Positions 9,434 to 17,016 of a stretch of 33,894 nucleotides of DNA are shown in pieces; position 1 is the stretch's first letter; each line of letters begins with the position of its first letter. Both the position numbers and the translations under genes were made by a program. Source of the DNA: Caldilineaceae bacterium bin5 (lineage in GTDB: Bacteria; Chloroflexota; Anaerolineae; Caldilineales; Caldilineaceae); assembly GCA_002238445.1 (NCBI GenBank), contig MPML01000057.1:1-33894 (forward strand). Reading direction: 5' to 3'. The notes under the pieces were generated by a model. The model saw nothing but the letters and a program-made list of their open reading frames with translations. It was not told where the DNA came from and did not search any database.

Positions 9434-9627
9434 AGCTGGGCCAGCCCGTTCATGCCCAAACACTAGCGGCCTTGATCTCTTCCCCTGAGAATCAACAATT
9501 CCTGGGGAGTTCACGACGACGCCATTCACATCGCAGATCGCTAGCCGCTCGCCCATTCTCAACCCGAAGTCTCAACCTGCAGTCTCACGTCTCAAACTGA
9601 CACAGCCGCCTACGGAGAACATTCGTT

Positions 9628-10395
9628 ATGCGTAAGCCGATGATGGCCGGCAACTGGAAAATGAACAATACCGTGCCCGAAGCGCTCGATCTGGCACGGC
9701 AGATCTACCAACTGGTCGGTGACACCACCCTTGTGGAGCAGGTGTTGTGCCCGCCATCCCTCTGTCTGCACCCATTAAAGACCTTAACGGCTGCCATGCC
9801 TTTCGCTCTGGGCGCCCAGAACTGCCACTGGCAGGAAAGCGGCGCCTTCACCGGCGAGCTCAGCCCCCCCATGCTCCGGGAACTCGCCCAATATGTCATC
9901 ATCGGGCACAGTGAGCGCCGGCAGCTGTTCGGAGAAACCGACGAAACCGTCAACAAAAAGACCCGCGCCGCCTTGGCGCACGACCTGGCTCCAATCGTCT
10001 GCGTCGGCGAAAGCCTCGATCAGAATGAGCGGGGCGAAACCGTGTCAATCATCACCGCACAGGTGCGCGCCGCGCTCACCGGTCTCAGCGCTGAGCAGCT
10101 GCAAACTCTCGTCATCGCCTATGAGCCGATCTGGGCTATCGGCACGGGCCGCGCCGCCACCGCGCAAACCGCGGGCGACATCTGTGGCCTGGTTCGCTCT
10201 ATCCTGCGCGAAATGCACGGCGGCGCAGTCGCCGACACCACCCGCGTTCTCTACGGCGGCAGCACAAAACCGGACAATATCAGCGCCATCATGGAACAAC
10301 CCGACATCGACGGCGCGCTCATCGGCGGCGCATCGCTTGAGGCCGCCAGTTACGCCGAAATGGTGAAGATCACAGCCCAGGTCTACGGCGGCTAA
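9628..10395 (+). CDS. tpiA: Triosephosphate isomerase
   Basis: It interconverts dihydroxyacetone phosphate and glyceraldehyde-3-phosphate. All three active-site elements are present: Lys in GNWKMN near residue 11, His in VIIGHSERR, and Glu in AYEPIWAIGTG, the last leading into the flexible loop. The phosphate-binding YGGSTKPDN and GALIGGASL segments are intact. The 255-residue length is normal. GGAG lies ten bases before the ATG. A 194-base gap separates it from the unknown gene upstream, so it could share that transcript or have its own start; I saw no clear promoter or terminator there. Confidence 0.97.
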   Translation: MRKPMMAGNWKMNNTVPEALDLARQIYQLVGDTTLVEQVLCPPSLCLHPLKTLTAAMPFALGAQNCHWQESGAFTGELSPPMLRELAQYVIIGHSERRQLFGETDETVNKKTRAALAHDLAPIVCVGESLDQNERGETVSIITAQVRAALTGLSAEQLQTLVIAYEPIWAIGTGRAATAQTAGDICGLVRSILREMHGGAVADTTRVLYGGSTKPDNISAIMEQPDIDGALIGGASLEAASYAEMVKITAQVYGG

Positions 10396-10519
10396 CGTAT
10401 GCCTGCTTGACCCGCCACCTACCCGGGAGGAATAGTCAGAGCCGGGCATAAAATAGTGCGAAAAGCGAGACTAGCTTCCTCTCTCCCTTCCCCTTTTCAC
10501 GCTCTCCTCGAACTCCCTC

Positions 10520-11272
10520 ATGTCTCCACTGTCCCCATATCTGTTTTTCGTCCTCTTCTTCTTCCTGCTCACCGCTCTGTGGTGGCTGAGCTGGCGAATC
10601 GGCCTGCTGATCCAGGAGATCGTCTATCTGATCACCGGCTCCGATGACCTGGCGATGGTGATCCTATTCCTGATCTACCTGCCGGGCATCCTCATCCACG
10701 AGACCTCCCACTGGCTCGTTGCCAGGATTCTCGGTCTGAAAACCAGCAAGTTTCGTGTATGGCCCAAATATTCCCGCAATACGATCGGTCTGGGAAGCGT
10801 GACGGTTTCGTCCGGAGGCGTAGTCTGGGACAGCCTGGTGGGGTTGGCGCCGCTCTTGATCGGATCGGCGTTGATCGTACTTATCGGCGAGCAAGTCTTC
10901 GACACGCAGACCGTCGCCTTCGCCTGGCGTACCGGCAGACTGCTCGACGGGCTGACCTTTGTCGCAGACGGCTTGGCGCACAGGCCGGACAGCCTGCTCT
11001 GGAGCTATCTCCTCTTCGCTATCGCCAACGCCATGATGCCCAGCGCCAGCGACCGCGCGCCGCTGAAATCACTGGGCATCTATGTCTTTCTCATCGGCGC
11101 CGTGTTCGTGCTCATCGACCAATCGGGCCGCAATGTGGTCCTGCTTCTCAACTTCCTCCTCGGCCCAATCCAACTCCTGACCGGCGCCTTCTTTCTCGTC
11201 ACAGCCATCGATCTCGCGATCTTCCTGTTGCTGCTCGCAGTGAGATCACTGTGGCTTATGACCTTCAAATAG
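10520..11272 (+). CDS. Integral membrane protein with HExxH motif, M50-like metalloprotease candidate
   Basis: This 250-residue protein has about six hydrophobic segments. The second or third one contains HETSHW (His60, Glu61, His64), placed inside a membrane segment as in site-2 (M50) proteases. Segment 167-178 carries N-A-M-M-P-S-A-S-D, which resembles the NxxPxxxxD motif that supplies the third zinc ligand in that family. The motif spacing is close but not canonical, so protease activity is an inference. No PDZ domain is present. The ATG has a pyrimidine-rich upstream stretch without a ribosome binding site, which is unusual in this window. It follows tpiA by 124 bases and converges on trpB. 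Confidence 0.75.
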   Translation: MSPLSPYLFFVLFFFLLTALWWLSWRIGLLIQEIVYLITGSDDLAMVILFLIYLPGILIHETSHWLVARILGLKTSKFRVWPKYSRNTIGLGSVTVSSGGVVWDSLVGLAPLLIGSALIVLIGEQVFDTQTVAFAWRTGRLLDGLTFVADGLAHRPDSLLWSYLLFAIANAMMPSASDRAPLKSLGIYVFLIGAVFVLIDQSGRNVVLLLNFLLGPIQLLTGAFFLVTAIDLAIFLLLLAVRSLWLMTFK

Positions 11273-11371
11273 CTGCCAAGCGCACCATTCCCTCCCCCGC
11301 CCGTCCAAACCTGCGGGCTGCGCGCGTCACGCCCGGCCCGCCCCGCACAGAAGTGCGCAGTGCACCCACAT

Positions 11372-12742
11372 CTATAGCGAGGGCACCTTTTCCAGACTCG
11401 CCCGGATCGCCTCCTCCGGGTAGTCGAAATCCTCCAGATTATCGGCCAGATGCTGCTCGTATGCCGCCAGATCAAAGTGGCCGTGCCCGCACATGTTGAA
11501 TACGATCACCTTGCTCTCGCCGCTTTCTTTGCACGCCAACGCCTCCTGCATAGCGCCCCAGATCGCATGCGCCGGTTCGGGCGCAGGCAGGATGCCCTCC
11601 GCACGCGAAAACGAGAGCGCCGCCTCGAATATGGCCCGCTGCTGAACACTGGCCGCCTCGATTAAACCTGCCGCATGCAGGGCGCTGACCTGCGCACTCA
11701 TTCCATGGTAGCGCAGCCCGCCCGCGTGGATCGGCGCCGGCACAAAGTCGTGGCCAAGTGTGTGCATCTTGATCAGCGGCGTCATCTGCGCCGTGTCGCC
11801 AAAATCATAGGTATAGACCCCACGCGTCAAGCTGGGCGCAGCCGCCGGTTCGACCGCCACCACGCGCGCGTTCCTGCCGCCGCTGATGTTCTCCTTCAGA
11901 AAAGGGAATGCGAATCCGCCAAAATTGCTGCCTCCCCCCGTACATCCCACCAGCACGTCCGGCCAGTCCTCCCCAAACGCCTCCAGCCCACTGATCACCT
12001 CTTGGCCCACGATCGTCTGGTGCAGCAGCACATGATTCAGGACCGAGCCAAGCGAGTACTTCGTATCGTCACGCGTAGCCGCATCCTCCACCGCCTCAGA
12101 AATCGCAATGCCCAGGCTGCCCGTGCTGTCCGGACTCTCTGACAGGATCTGGCGGCCCGCGTTCGTGTCCTGACTGGGGCTGGGCACAACTTCCGCTCCC
12201 CACGTCTGCATCATGACCTTCCGGTAGGGTTTCTGTTCATAGCTGACCCGCACCATATAGACTTTGCACTCCATCCCGAAAACCTGGCACGCGAAACTGA
12301 GTGCACTGCCCCACTGTCCAGCCCCGGTTTCCGTAGCCAGGCGGGTGACACCCTCCTCCTTGTTGTAGAAGACCTGGGGCACCGCCGTGTTCGGCTTATG
12401 GCTCCCCGCCGGACTGACCCCTTCATACTTGTAATAGATGCGGGCCGGCGTATCCAGAGCCTTCTCCCACTCGTGCGCCCGGATCAGAGGCGTCGGCCGC
12501 CAAATTCGATATACCTCCTGCACCGGCTCAGGAATCTCGATGTACCGCTCGGCGCTCACTTCCTGCATAATCAGTGACATCGGAAAAAGGGGCGCCAGAT
12601 CGTCCGGCCCAATCGGCTGTCCCGTGCCCGGATGCAGCGGTGGCGGCAGTTCAACCCCCGCAGCCGGCAAGTCGGCGTTTATGTTGTACCAGTGAGTCGG
12701 CATCTCCGACTCGTTCAAGATTACCTTCTTCTGTCTCGCCAT
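11372..12742 (-). CDS. trpB: TrpB2-type tryptophan synthase beta chain (PLP enzyme)
   Basis: This 456-residue fold-type II PLP enzyme condenses indole with serine. The TrpB2 subgroup works without a classical TrpA contact and may salvage indole or act on O-phosphoserine. The PLP lysine is Lys116 in PAGSHKPNTA. ETGAGQWG follows, and the phosphate cup is CTGGGSNFGG. The N-terminal WYNINADLP block and the overall length are TrpB2-like. The ATG at 12742 has GGAGGG upstream and a promoter candidate just before it. An open frame continuing to 12940 does not resemble the family. No other trp gene is nearby, so it is a stand-alone gene, as TrpB2 often is. Confidence 0.93.
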   Translation of the reverse strand: MARQKKVILNESEMPTHWYNINADLPAAGVELPPPLHPGTGQPIGPDDLAPLFPMSLIMQEVSAERYIEIPEPVQEVYRIWRPTPLIRAHEWEKALDTPARIYYKYEGVSPAGSHKPNTAVPQVFYNKEEGVTRLATETGAGQWGSALSFACQVFGMECKVYMVRVSYEQKPYRKVMMQTWGAEVVPSPSQDTNAGRQILSESPDSTGSLGIAISEAVEDAATRDDTKYSLGSVLNHVLLHQTIVGQEVISGLEAFGEDWPDVLVGCTGGGSNFGGFAFPFLKENISGGRNARVVAVEPAAAPSLTRGVYTYDFGDTAQMTPLIKMHTLGHDFVPAPIHAGGLRYHGMSAQVSALHAAGLIEAASVQQRAIFEAALSFSRAEGILPAPEPAHAIWGAMQEALACKESGESKVIVFNMCGHGHFDLAAYEQHLADNLEDFDYPEEAIRASLEKVPSL

Positions 12743-13190
12743 TTCGTCCCTCCGTTCGCTATCGAAAATATCAGTCCCATGGTTACCACGCAATAGCCAC
12801 TGAGCCATCTGCCCAAAACAGCCTCGCCTCGGGATCCCAATCGCCTTCTTGCCGCCATCCCCTCCCCCCGAACCACCCCTCAAATCCCGCACTGTAGCCA
12901 TAGGCCACCGTCGTTTCAAGGCGGCTATATCACTGTCCAAGACATAAAGAATAGGACTGTATCACTACAGGGAGGCAGCGTCCATCAAGTATGACAATCC
13001 CTGACTACAAGAGGCCCTACCGACAATATTACTGGCATTAAAGCCGTGCTACAGCGATCCTGCAAATTCTGCCTCCGACAAACCATTTCCTCGAATTCCA
13101 GACGATTTCAGCAACTACGCATCCCCAACTGATACCCAACCCTGAACGAGGCGAGCAAACGTATTCGTTCTACCCTCATTATTGTATTAT
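12743..13190. other. Intergenic region upstream of trpB
   Basis: No gene is supported. The part next to trpB holds the promoter candidate described separately. From about 12960 to 13190 the sequence is A+T-richer than the neighbouring genes and contains no repeat or reading frame that I can interpret. Confidence 0.5.
12765..12793 (-). promoter_or_regulatory. Candidate sigma-70 promoter of trpB
   Basis: On the minus strand TTGCGT, 17 bases, then TATTTT stand 23 bases before the trpB ATG. The -35 box and spacer are the same as in the folC candidate. It would give a leader of roughly 15 bases, which supports the start at 12742 over an upstream one. Confidence 0.38.
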
Positions 13191-13252
13191 GGGCGGTCGG
13201 GCCTTCGGCCCTCCCTTGTGCAGGGGCTGCGCCCCCGCAACGCCCCCCTACA
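13191..13252. repeat. Two adjacent GC-rich hairpins, REP-like element
   Basis: GGGCC-TTC-GGCCC at 13199-13211 is followed by a second hairpin, GGGGC-TGC-GCCCC at 13223-13235, extended by TGC/GCA pairs outside an A-C mismatch. Two short palindromes side by side in an intergenic stretch is the layout of REP/BIME-type elements. No T tract follows either one, so a terminator is unlikely. Copy number in the genome is unknown. Confidence 0.5.
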
Positions 13253-13276
13253 AAACCATCCCTCACCCACCGTCTG

Positions 13277-13395
13277 CCTTCATCGCAGCGTGTCCGCTGA
13301 CCACCATAGCCGCGCCCGCACACCAGTCCCGTCACCAAGAGCCTGCATGCTTCCAAGAATAACTGGCCGGTCAACTACCGTGGCTTAGCAATTAC
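13277..13395 (+). repeat. Dispersed 119-bp repeat, copy 2
   Basis: This is the partner of positions 1-119, in the same orientation and gapless. Similarity stops at 13395, immediately before the short-period array, so copy 2 is flanked by hairpins on one side and the array on the other. It lies in non-coding DNA. I do not recognise the family. Confidence 0.75.
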
Positions 13396-13407
13396 CGTGG
13401 ACAAAAT

Positions 13408-13849
13408 GAAGTTGCAGTAGCCGTTCTTCGCGGCCCTTCGTGGAAAGAGAAGTTGCAGTTGCCGTTCTCCGTGGTCCTTCGTGGCCCTCCGTGGACAAAG
13501 GTGTTGCAGTTGCAGTTCTTCGCGATCCTTCGCGGCCCTTCGTGGAAAAAAGAAGTTGCAGTTGCCGTTCTCCGCGGCCCTTCGCGGAAAAAAGGAAGTT
13601 GCAGTTGCCGTTCTCCGTGGCCCTCCGTGGCCCTCCGTGTCCTCCGTGGAAAAAGGACTTGCAGTTGCCGTTCTGCAGTTGAAGTTCTTCGCGGCCCTTC
13701 GTGGTCCTTCGCGGCCCTTCGTGGAAAAAAGAAGTAGCAGTTGCCCGTTCTTCGCGATCCTTCGCGGCCCTTCGCGGAAAAAAGGAAGTTGCAGTTGCAG
13801 TTCTTCGCGGCCCTTCGTGGTCCTTCGCGGCCCTTCGTGGACAAAAAAG
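13408..13849 (+). repeat. Eight-unit array with nested 10-bp sub-repeats
   Basis: Eight units begin at about 13408, 13449, 13501, 13552, 13595, 13656, 13731 and 13785. Each starts with a GAAGTTGCAGTTGCCGTT-like head and continues with tandem copies of the 10-mer CCTTCGYGGY. It ends in an A-rich tail such as GGAAAAAAG. I count 2, 3, 3, 2, 4, 4, 3 and 4 sub-repeats per unit. Unit length varies from 42 to 75 bases. Unit 6 has a duplicated head. The array is open in several frames on both strands only because the unit lacks stops, so those frames should not be called genes. It touches the trx terminator. Confidence 0.85.
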
Positions 13850-13873
13850 ACCCGCCGCATTCGCAGCAGGTCT
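13842..13873 (-). terminator. Intrinsic terminator of trx
   Basis: On the minus strand an 11-bp stem (AGACCTGCTGC with GCGGCGGGTCT, two G-U pairs) closes a GAAT tetraloop and runs into TTTTTT. It begins 26 bases after the thioredoxin stop codon. The T tract is also the tail of the last array unit. Confidence 0.85.
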
Positions 13874-13899
13874 TTGCAATTATCAATTTCTCTCAGCCA

Positions 13900-14229
13900 T
13901 CAGTTCAGATGCGACTGAATCTTCCCCAGCAACTGGGCCTTCTGCTGGAAGCCAACGATAGTCTCCACCTGCTGACCGTCTTTGAACAACATCAGCGTTG
14001 GAATACTCATCACGCCGAACGCCATCGCAGTGCTCTGATTCTCGTCCACATCGAGCTTGCCGATCGTCAGTTTACCGTTCAGTTCGGTAGCAATCTCATC
14101 CAGCACCGGTGCGATCATCTTGCACGGACCACACCATTCCGCCCAAAAATCTACCAAAACCGGGACATCTGCTTGGATGACCTCATCTTCAAAATTCGCG
14201 TCTGTTACAACTACTGTGTTCTCGCCCAT
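13900..14229 (-). CDS. trxA: Thioredoxin
   Basis: This 109-residue cytoplasmic dithiol-disulfide oxidoreductase keeps protein cysteines reduced and serves reductases such as ribonucleotide reductase. The redox motif WCGPC is at residues 32-36, preceded by VDFWAEW. The cis-proline is in the SIPTLMLF segment, and a buried Asp precedes it in LVDFW. The fold is complete with no extra domain. The ATG at 14229 is preceded by GGAG at about eight bases. It has its own promoter candidate and terminator, so it is probably monocistronic. No thioredoxin reductase gene is in the window. Confidence 0.96.
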   Translation of the reverse strand: MGENTVVVTDANFEDEVIQADVPVLVDFWAEWCGPCKMIAPVLDEIATELNGKLTIGKLDVDENQSTAMAFGVMSIPTLMLFKDGQQVETIVGFQQKAQLLGKIQSHLN

Positions 14230-14360
14230 GTTCTCGTCTCCTACTCCTGTATGCGAGCGTAAAAAATGCAACCTTGCGCCATAAACGTCTTCAACCCGCC
14301 AGACAATAACTAGTGTAACAAGAAAGGCCCGTCGCGGCTGTAGACTTAACTACAAAAAGC

Positions 14361-14390
14361 ATAGTACGTCCTTTGGAGGGCAAAAGTCAA
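14361..14390 (-). promoter_or_regulatory. Candidate sigma-70 promoter of trx
   Basis: On the minus strand TTGACT (five of six matches) is followed after 18 bases by TACTAT (four of six). It would leave a leader of about 125 bases before the trx ATG. Confidence 0.45.
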
Positions 14391-14444
14391 AACGCCGCCC
14401 TAACCGATTCCTACTATCTGCACACCCCCTGCGCTGGCAAACTG

Positions 14445-15053
14445 TCAACCATCCTTCTGCCTCCTTTGCAGAAAAGCGGCGAACTCCTCACTGTCTAAGG
14501 CCCCCGCCCGCGGCGGCGCAGTTTCGGGCTCGCGGGCAACGGGCGCCTCCTCAACAATCGGCAGCTCTTCTTCCGTCCCAAGCCGGGCCGTAACCGACGG
14601 GATCACGTCCAGAATGCTTTCCAGAAACGTCGTTGTAAGCGCCTCCTCGCCAGGCAGGTTGATTATCAACGTACGGCCGCGGATGCCTGCAACGCCCCTA
14701 TCCAACAGTGCCCTCCGATTGCTCACCGCCGCCCTCGCCCGCATCGTCTCTGGCAGAGAGGGCATCATCCGCTCCAATACCTCGGACGTGGCTTCCGGTA
14801 CAATCTCCTCTGCCGACGGCCCCGCCGCCGGAAACGTACCGCCCACCGTCACAATCAGGTCAATCTCCTCTTCATCGCACCAGTGCCGCAGCGTTTCCTC
14901 TATCTGGTAGCGATGAGGCGCCGTATAGGCGCGGCTGGCGAGGGGCAGTATTCCATCCAGAACCCCGCCCAGCATCCTCTGTACACTGGCCATAACTACA
15001 TCTGCAGAGTCGGTCGAGCTGGCTATGAAAAGAAACCCGAAACGGATCAGCAT
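14445..15053 (-). CDS. MoaB/Mog-like molybdopterin-binding fold protein, divergent
   Basis: This 202-residue protein has a core at about residues 5-155 that resembles MoaB/MogA, which bind molybdopterin during cofactor synthesis. Visible parts are the EIDLIVTVGGT strand-loop, the PEATSEVLERMMPSLPETMR helix, the AAVSNRRALLDRGVAGIRG segment and LIINLPG. The loop that in MogA reads GGTGxxPRDxTPEA is changed here to GGTFPAAGPSAEEIVPEA, so the conserved Asp is missing or displaced. A C-terminal tail of about 45 residues is Pro/Glu-rich. The ATG at 15053 has AAGGAG 12 bases upstream, which is a long spacing. No other moa or moe gene lies here, so a molybdenum role is likely but unproven. Confidence 0.75.
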   Translation of the reverse strand: MLIRFGFLFIASSTDSADVVMASVQRMLGGVLDGILPLASRAYTAPHRYQIEETLRHWCDEEEIDLIVTVGGTFPAAGPSAEEIVPEATSEVLERMMPSLPETMRARAAVSNRRALLDRGVAGIRGRTLIINLPGEEALTTTFLESILDVIPSVTARLGTEEELPIVEEAPVAREPETAPPRAGALDSEEFAAFLQRRQKDG

Positions 15054-15155
15054 GAATGTCGGATTCTCCTTCCACCATACGAAGTCTATGGTTGACGCCG
15101 GGCCCTGGCACGCGGCTCCCGACAATATTACAACCAGTTGAAAAACCAGATGAAC

Positions 15156-15182
15156 AAAAAGCGATGGCTAAGCCACCGCTTT
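15156..15182 (-). terminator. Intrinsic terminator closing the ribosomal operon
   Basis: On the minus strand AAAGCGGTGGC and GCCATCGCTTT pair over 11 bp (one G-U) around a TTA loop, followed by a run of T. It starts 30 bases after the rpsI stop. It marks the end of the long operon and separates it from the Mog-like gene. Confidence 0.85.
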
Positions 15183-15212
15183 CAATATTCGCTTATTAAA
15201 GATAAGGAACGC

Positions 15213-15602
15213 TCAGCGCTTGGTGTACTGCGGGGCCTTGCGTGCCCGTTTCAGACCTGGCTTCATCCGTTCCTTCACGCGTGCATCGCGCGTGAGAAAA
15301 CCGGCAGCCTTCAGAGTAGCCCGCAGATTCGGATCCGCCGCTACCAGTGCGCGGGCCAAGCCGTGCCGGGCTGCATGGGCCTGGCCGCCTTCACCACCGC
15401 CATGCACCTTGATACTGATATTAAAGCTGCTCTCCGTTCCAGTCAGAGTCAGCGGTTGACGAATCACCATCTGGTCCAACGCGCGCCCGAAATAAACGTC
15501 CATCGGCAGACTATTTGCGATAATCTCCCCATCTCCCTCGTACAGACGGACGCGTGCCGTGGCGCTCTTGCGCCGTCCAATGGCTTCGATATACTCACTC
15601 AT
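15213..15602 (-). CDS. rpsI: 30S ribosomal protein S9
   Basis: This 129-residue protein of the 30S head has a C-terminal tail that reaches the P-site tRNA. It shows the GRRKSATARVRLYEGDG start, the GGGEGGQAHAARHGLARAL block and the basic C-terminus ending QYTKR. The ATG at 15602 overlaps the end of rplM by eight bases, and its AGGAG site lies inside the last rplM codons, so the two are translationally coupled. It is the last gene of the operon. Confidence 0.97.
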   Translation of the reverse strand: MSEYIEAIGRRKSATARVRLYEGDGEIIANSLPMDVYFGRALDQMVIRQPLTLTGTESSFNISIKVHGGGEGGQAHAARHGLARALVAADPNLRATLKAAGFLTRDARVKERMKPGLKRARKAPQYTKR

Positions 15603-16047
15603 ATCTGCTCTCCTGCAGTTTCAGTTCTTTCGGCTTTTGGGCTATGTGCGGGTGATCCGGACCGGCGTAGACTCTCAGCTTCTTCATCTGAGCCCGCCCG
15701 AGCCGTGTCTTGGGAACCATGCCTTTGACCGCCTCAAAAATTATCTTCTGCGGCTGTCTCTCCAACTGCTCCCGCATCGTTCGGCTCTTCAAGCCGCCAG
15801 GATAACGCGAGTGCCGGTAATAGCGCTTATCATCCAAGCGGTTGCCCGTGACGTGGAACTTCTCGCAGTTGACCACAATCACGAAGTCACCACAATCCAC
15901 ATTGGGCGTGAAATTCGGCTTGTGTTTACCCCGAAGAACCTGCGCGATCTCCGACGCCAGCCGGCCGAGTGTCTTGCCCGTGGCATCGACAACCCACCAT
16001 TCACGCCCGCTCTTGGCCTCTGCATAAGTTAGGCTCTGTGTCTTCAC
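15595..16047 (-). CDS. rplM: 50S ribosomal protein L13
   Basis: This 150-residue early 50S assembly protein is recognised by WWVVDATGKTLGRLAS near the N-terminus, FVIVVNCEKFHVTGNR and the KGMVPKTRLGR motif. It starts with GTG, with GAGGAG eight bases upstream. It follows truA by 58 bases and overlaps rpsI. The truA-rplM-rpsI order after rplQ is the common arrangement in Gram-positive and Chloroflexota-type genomes. Confidence 0.97.
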   Translation of the reverse strand: MKTQSLTYAEAKSGREWWVVDATGKTLGRLASEIAQVLRGKHKPNFTPNVDCGDFVIVVNCEKFHVTGNRLDDKRYYRHSRYPGGLKSRTMREQLERQPQKIIFEAVKGMVPKTRLGRAQMKKLRVYAGPDHPHIAQKPKELKLQESRYE

Positions 16048-16105
16048 CCTGTATTCTCCTCATTCACGCCTGCAAGCAGGCTTTCCGCCGCCCACGCCAT
16101 ACCAT

Positions 16106-16918
16106 TTAACCCGTGGAAAACAGATCAGAATATTCTTCATACCGCACCCGCTCCAGAACAAGCCCATTGGGCGGGAGCGGCGGTGCAGAGCGGCTGCGGT
16201 CTCTTGCCTTCAAAGCCGCCGCCAGTTCCTCACTCTGCCACTCTCCCAGCCCGACCGCCAGCAGCGACCCGGCCAGGTTACGCGCCATCCGGCGCAAAAA
16301 AGCGTTTGCTGTAATCGTCAGAACCAACTGCTCCACCGGAAAAGGATCCAGCACCGGCAGCGACTCTTCCACACGCTCCCAAATCAGCGACACGATTCGG
16401 CGAACAGTGTTGTCCCCCTGAGGCGCCTGCCCAAACGTGGCAAAGTCGTGCGTCCCGATCAACACACCGGCTGCCCCGTTCATCGCTTCCAAATCCGGGC
16501 GTCTGGGCAACACCACCCCAAACCGATCTGTCAGAGGGAAGCGCTTCTCGCCTTCCCCTCCAAACGCCGGCGCCCACGTCGTGTACCGGTAAGTCCGCTC
16601 AACCGCGCTGAAACGCGGGTGAAACGCCGGTGGTGCCTCCGCCAGACGGCGGATAAGTATCGAAGCCGGCAAACGTTGATTCCAGGCCCGGCGCAATGCT
16701 GACAGCGAGTGCCTCCACGGCACTTCAACCGCTATAACCTGGCCCCGCGCATGAACGCCTGTGTCCGTCCTGCCTGCGCCGCTGACCCGGCATAGCCCGC
16801 CGGTCAGATCGGCCAACGCGTCTTCCAACGCGCCTTGCACCGTCGGCGCCTGCCGTTGTACCTGAAAACCACAAAAATCCGTGCCGTCGTAAGCGATCAG
16901 ACCGGCGACCCTGGGCAT
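16106..16918 (-). CDS. truA: tRNA pseudouridine(38-40) synthase TruA
   Basis: It isomerises uridines 38-40 of the tRNA anticodon stem to pseudouridine. The catalytic Asp lies in GRTDTGVHA. The N-terminal AYDGTDFCGFQ and the C-terminal RRMARNLAGSLLAVG motifs are in place. The 270-residue length from the ATG at 16918 is normal, and GAGGAG stands just before that start. The upstream in-frame extension is not conserved sequence. It lies between rplQ and rplM in the same orientation. Confidence 0.95.
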   Translation of the reverse strand: MPRVAGLIAYDGTDFCGFQVQRQAPTVQGALEDALADLTGGLCRVSGAGRTDTGVHARGQVIAVEVPWRHSLSALRRAWNQRLPASILIRRLAEAPPAFHPRFSAVERTYRYTTWAPAFGGEGEKRFPLTDRFGVVLPRRPDLEAMNGAAGVLIGTHDFATFGQAPQGDNTVRRIVSLIWERVEESLPVLDPFPVEQLVLTITANAFLRRMARNLAGSLLAVGLGEWQSEELAAALKARDRSRSAPPLPPNGLVLERVRYEEYSDLFSTG

Positions 16919-17016
16919 TCGCTCCTCACCGGAGTGGCGCACGCGGCCACAAACCACCTACGCTTCCGACTGTCGAAAACTCTCCAAACAACTGATTTCA
17001 GCGGCAGTCAGCCTGG

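Noticed and set aside
9434..9627. Terminator or promoter between the unknown gene and tpiA
   Set aside because: A CCCC/GGGG hairpin with an internal loop and some repeated GTCTCA-like words are present, but there is no T tract and no convincing promoter boxes.
11273..11371. Bidirectional terminator between the membrane protein gene and trpB
   Set aside because: Only short GC hairpins without a T tract on either side; not enough to call.
12743..12940. N-terminal extension of the TrpB2 protein
   Set aside because: The frame is open, but the GGAGGG site and the family N-terminus both point to ATG 12742, and a promoter candidate lies inside the extension.
13408..13849. CRISPR array
   Set aside because: There is no constant repeat separated by unique spacers. 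All parts of the units are related to each other and vary in length, and no cas gene is near.
13375..13961. Overlapping long reading frames on both strands over the repeat array, with proteins rich in EGPRR/KGREELQLQ or RGPSW
   Set aside because: They arise because the repeat unit lacks stop codons. All frames follow the DNA repeat, and none has a ribosome binding site or a non-repetitive domain.
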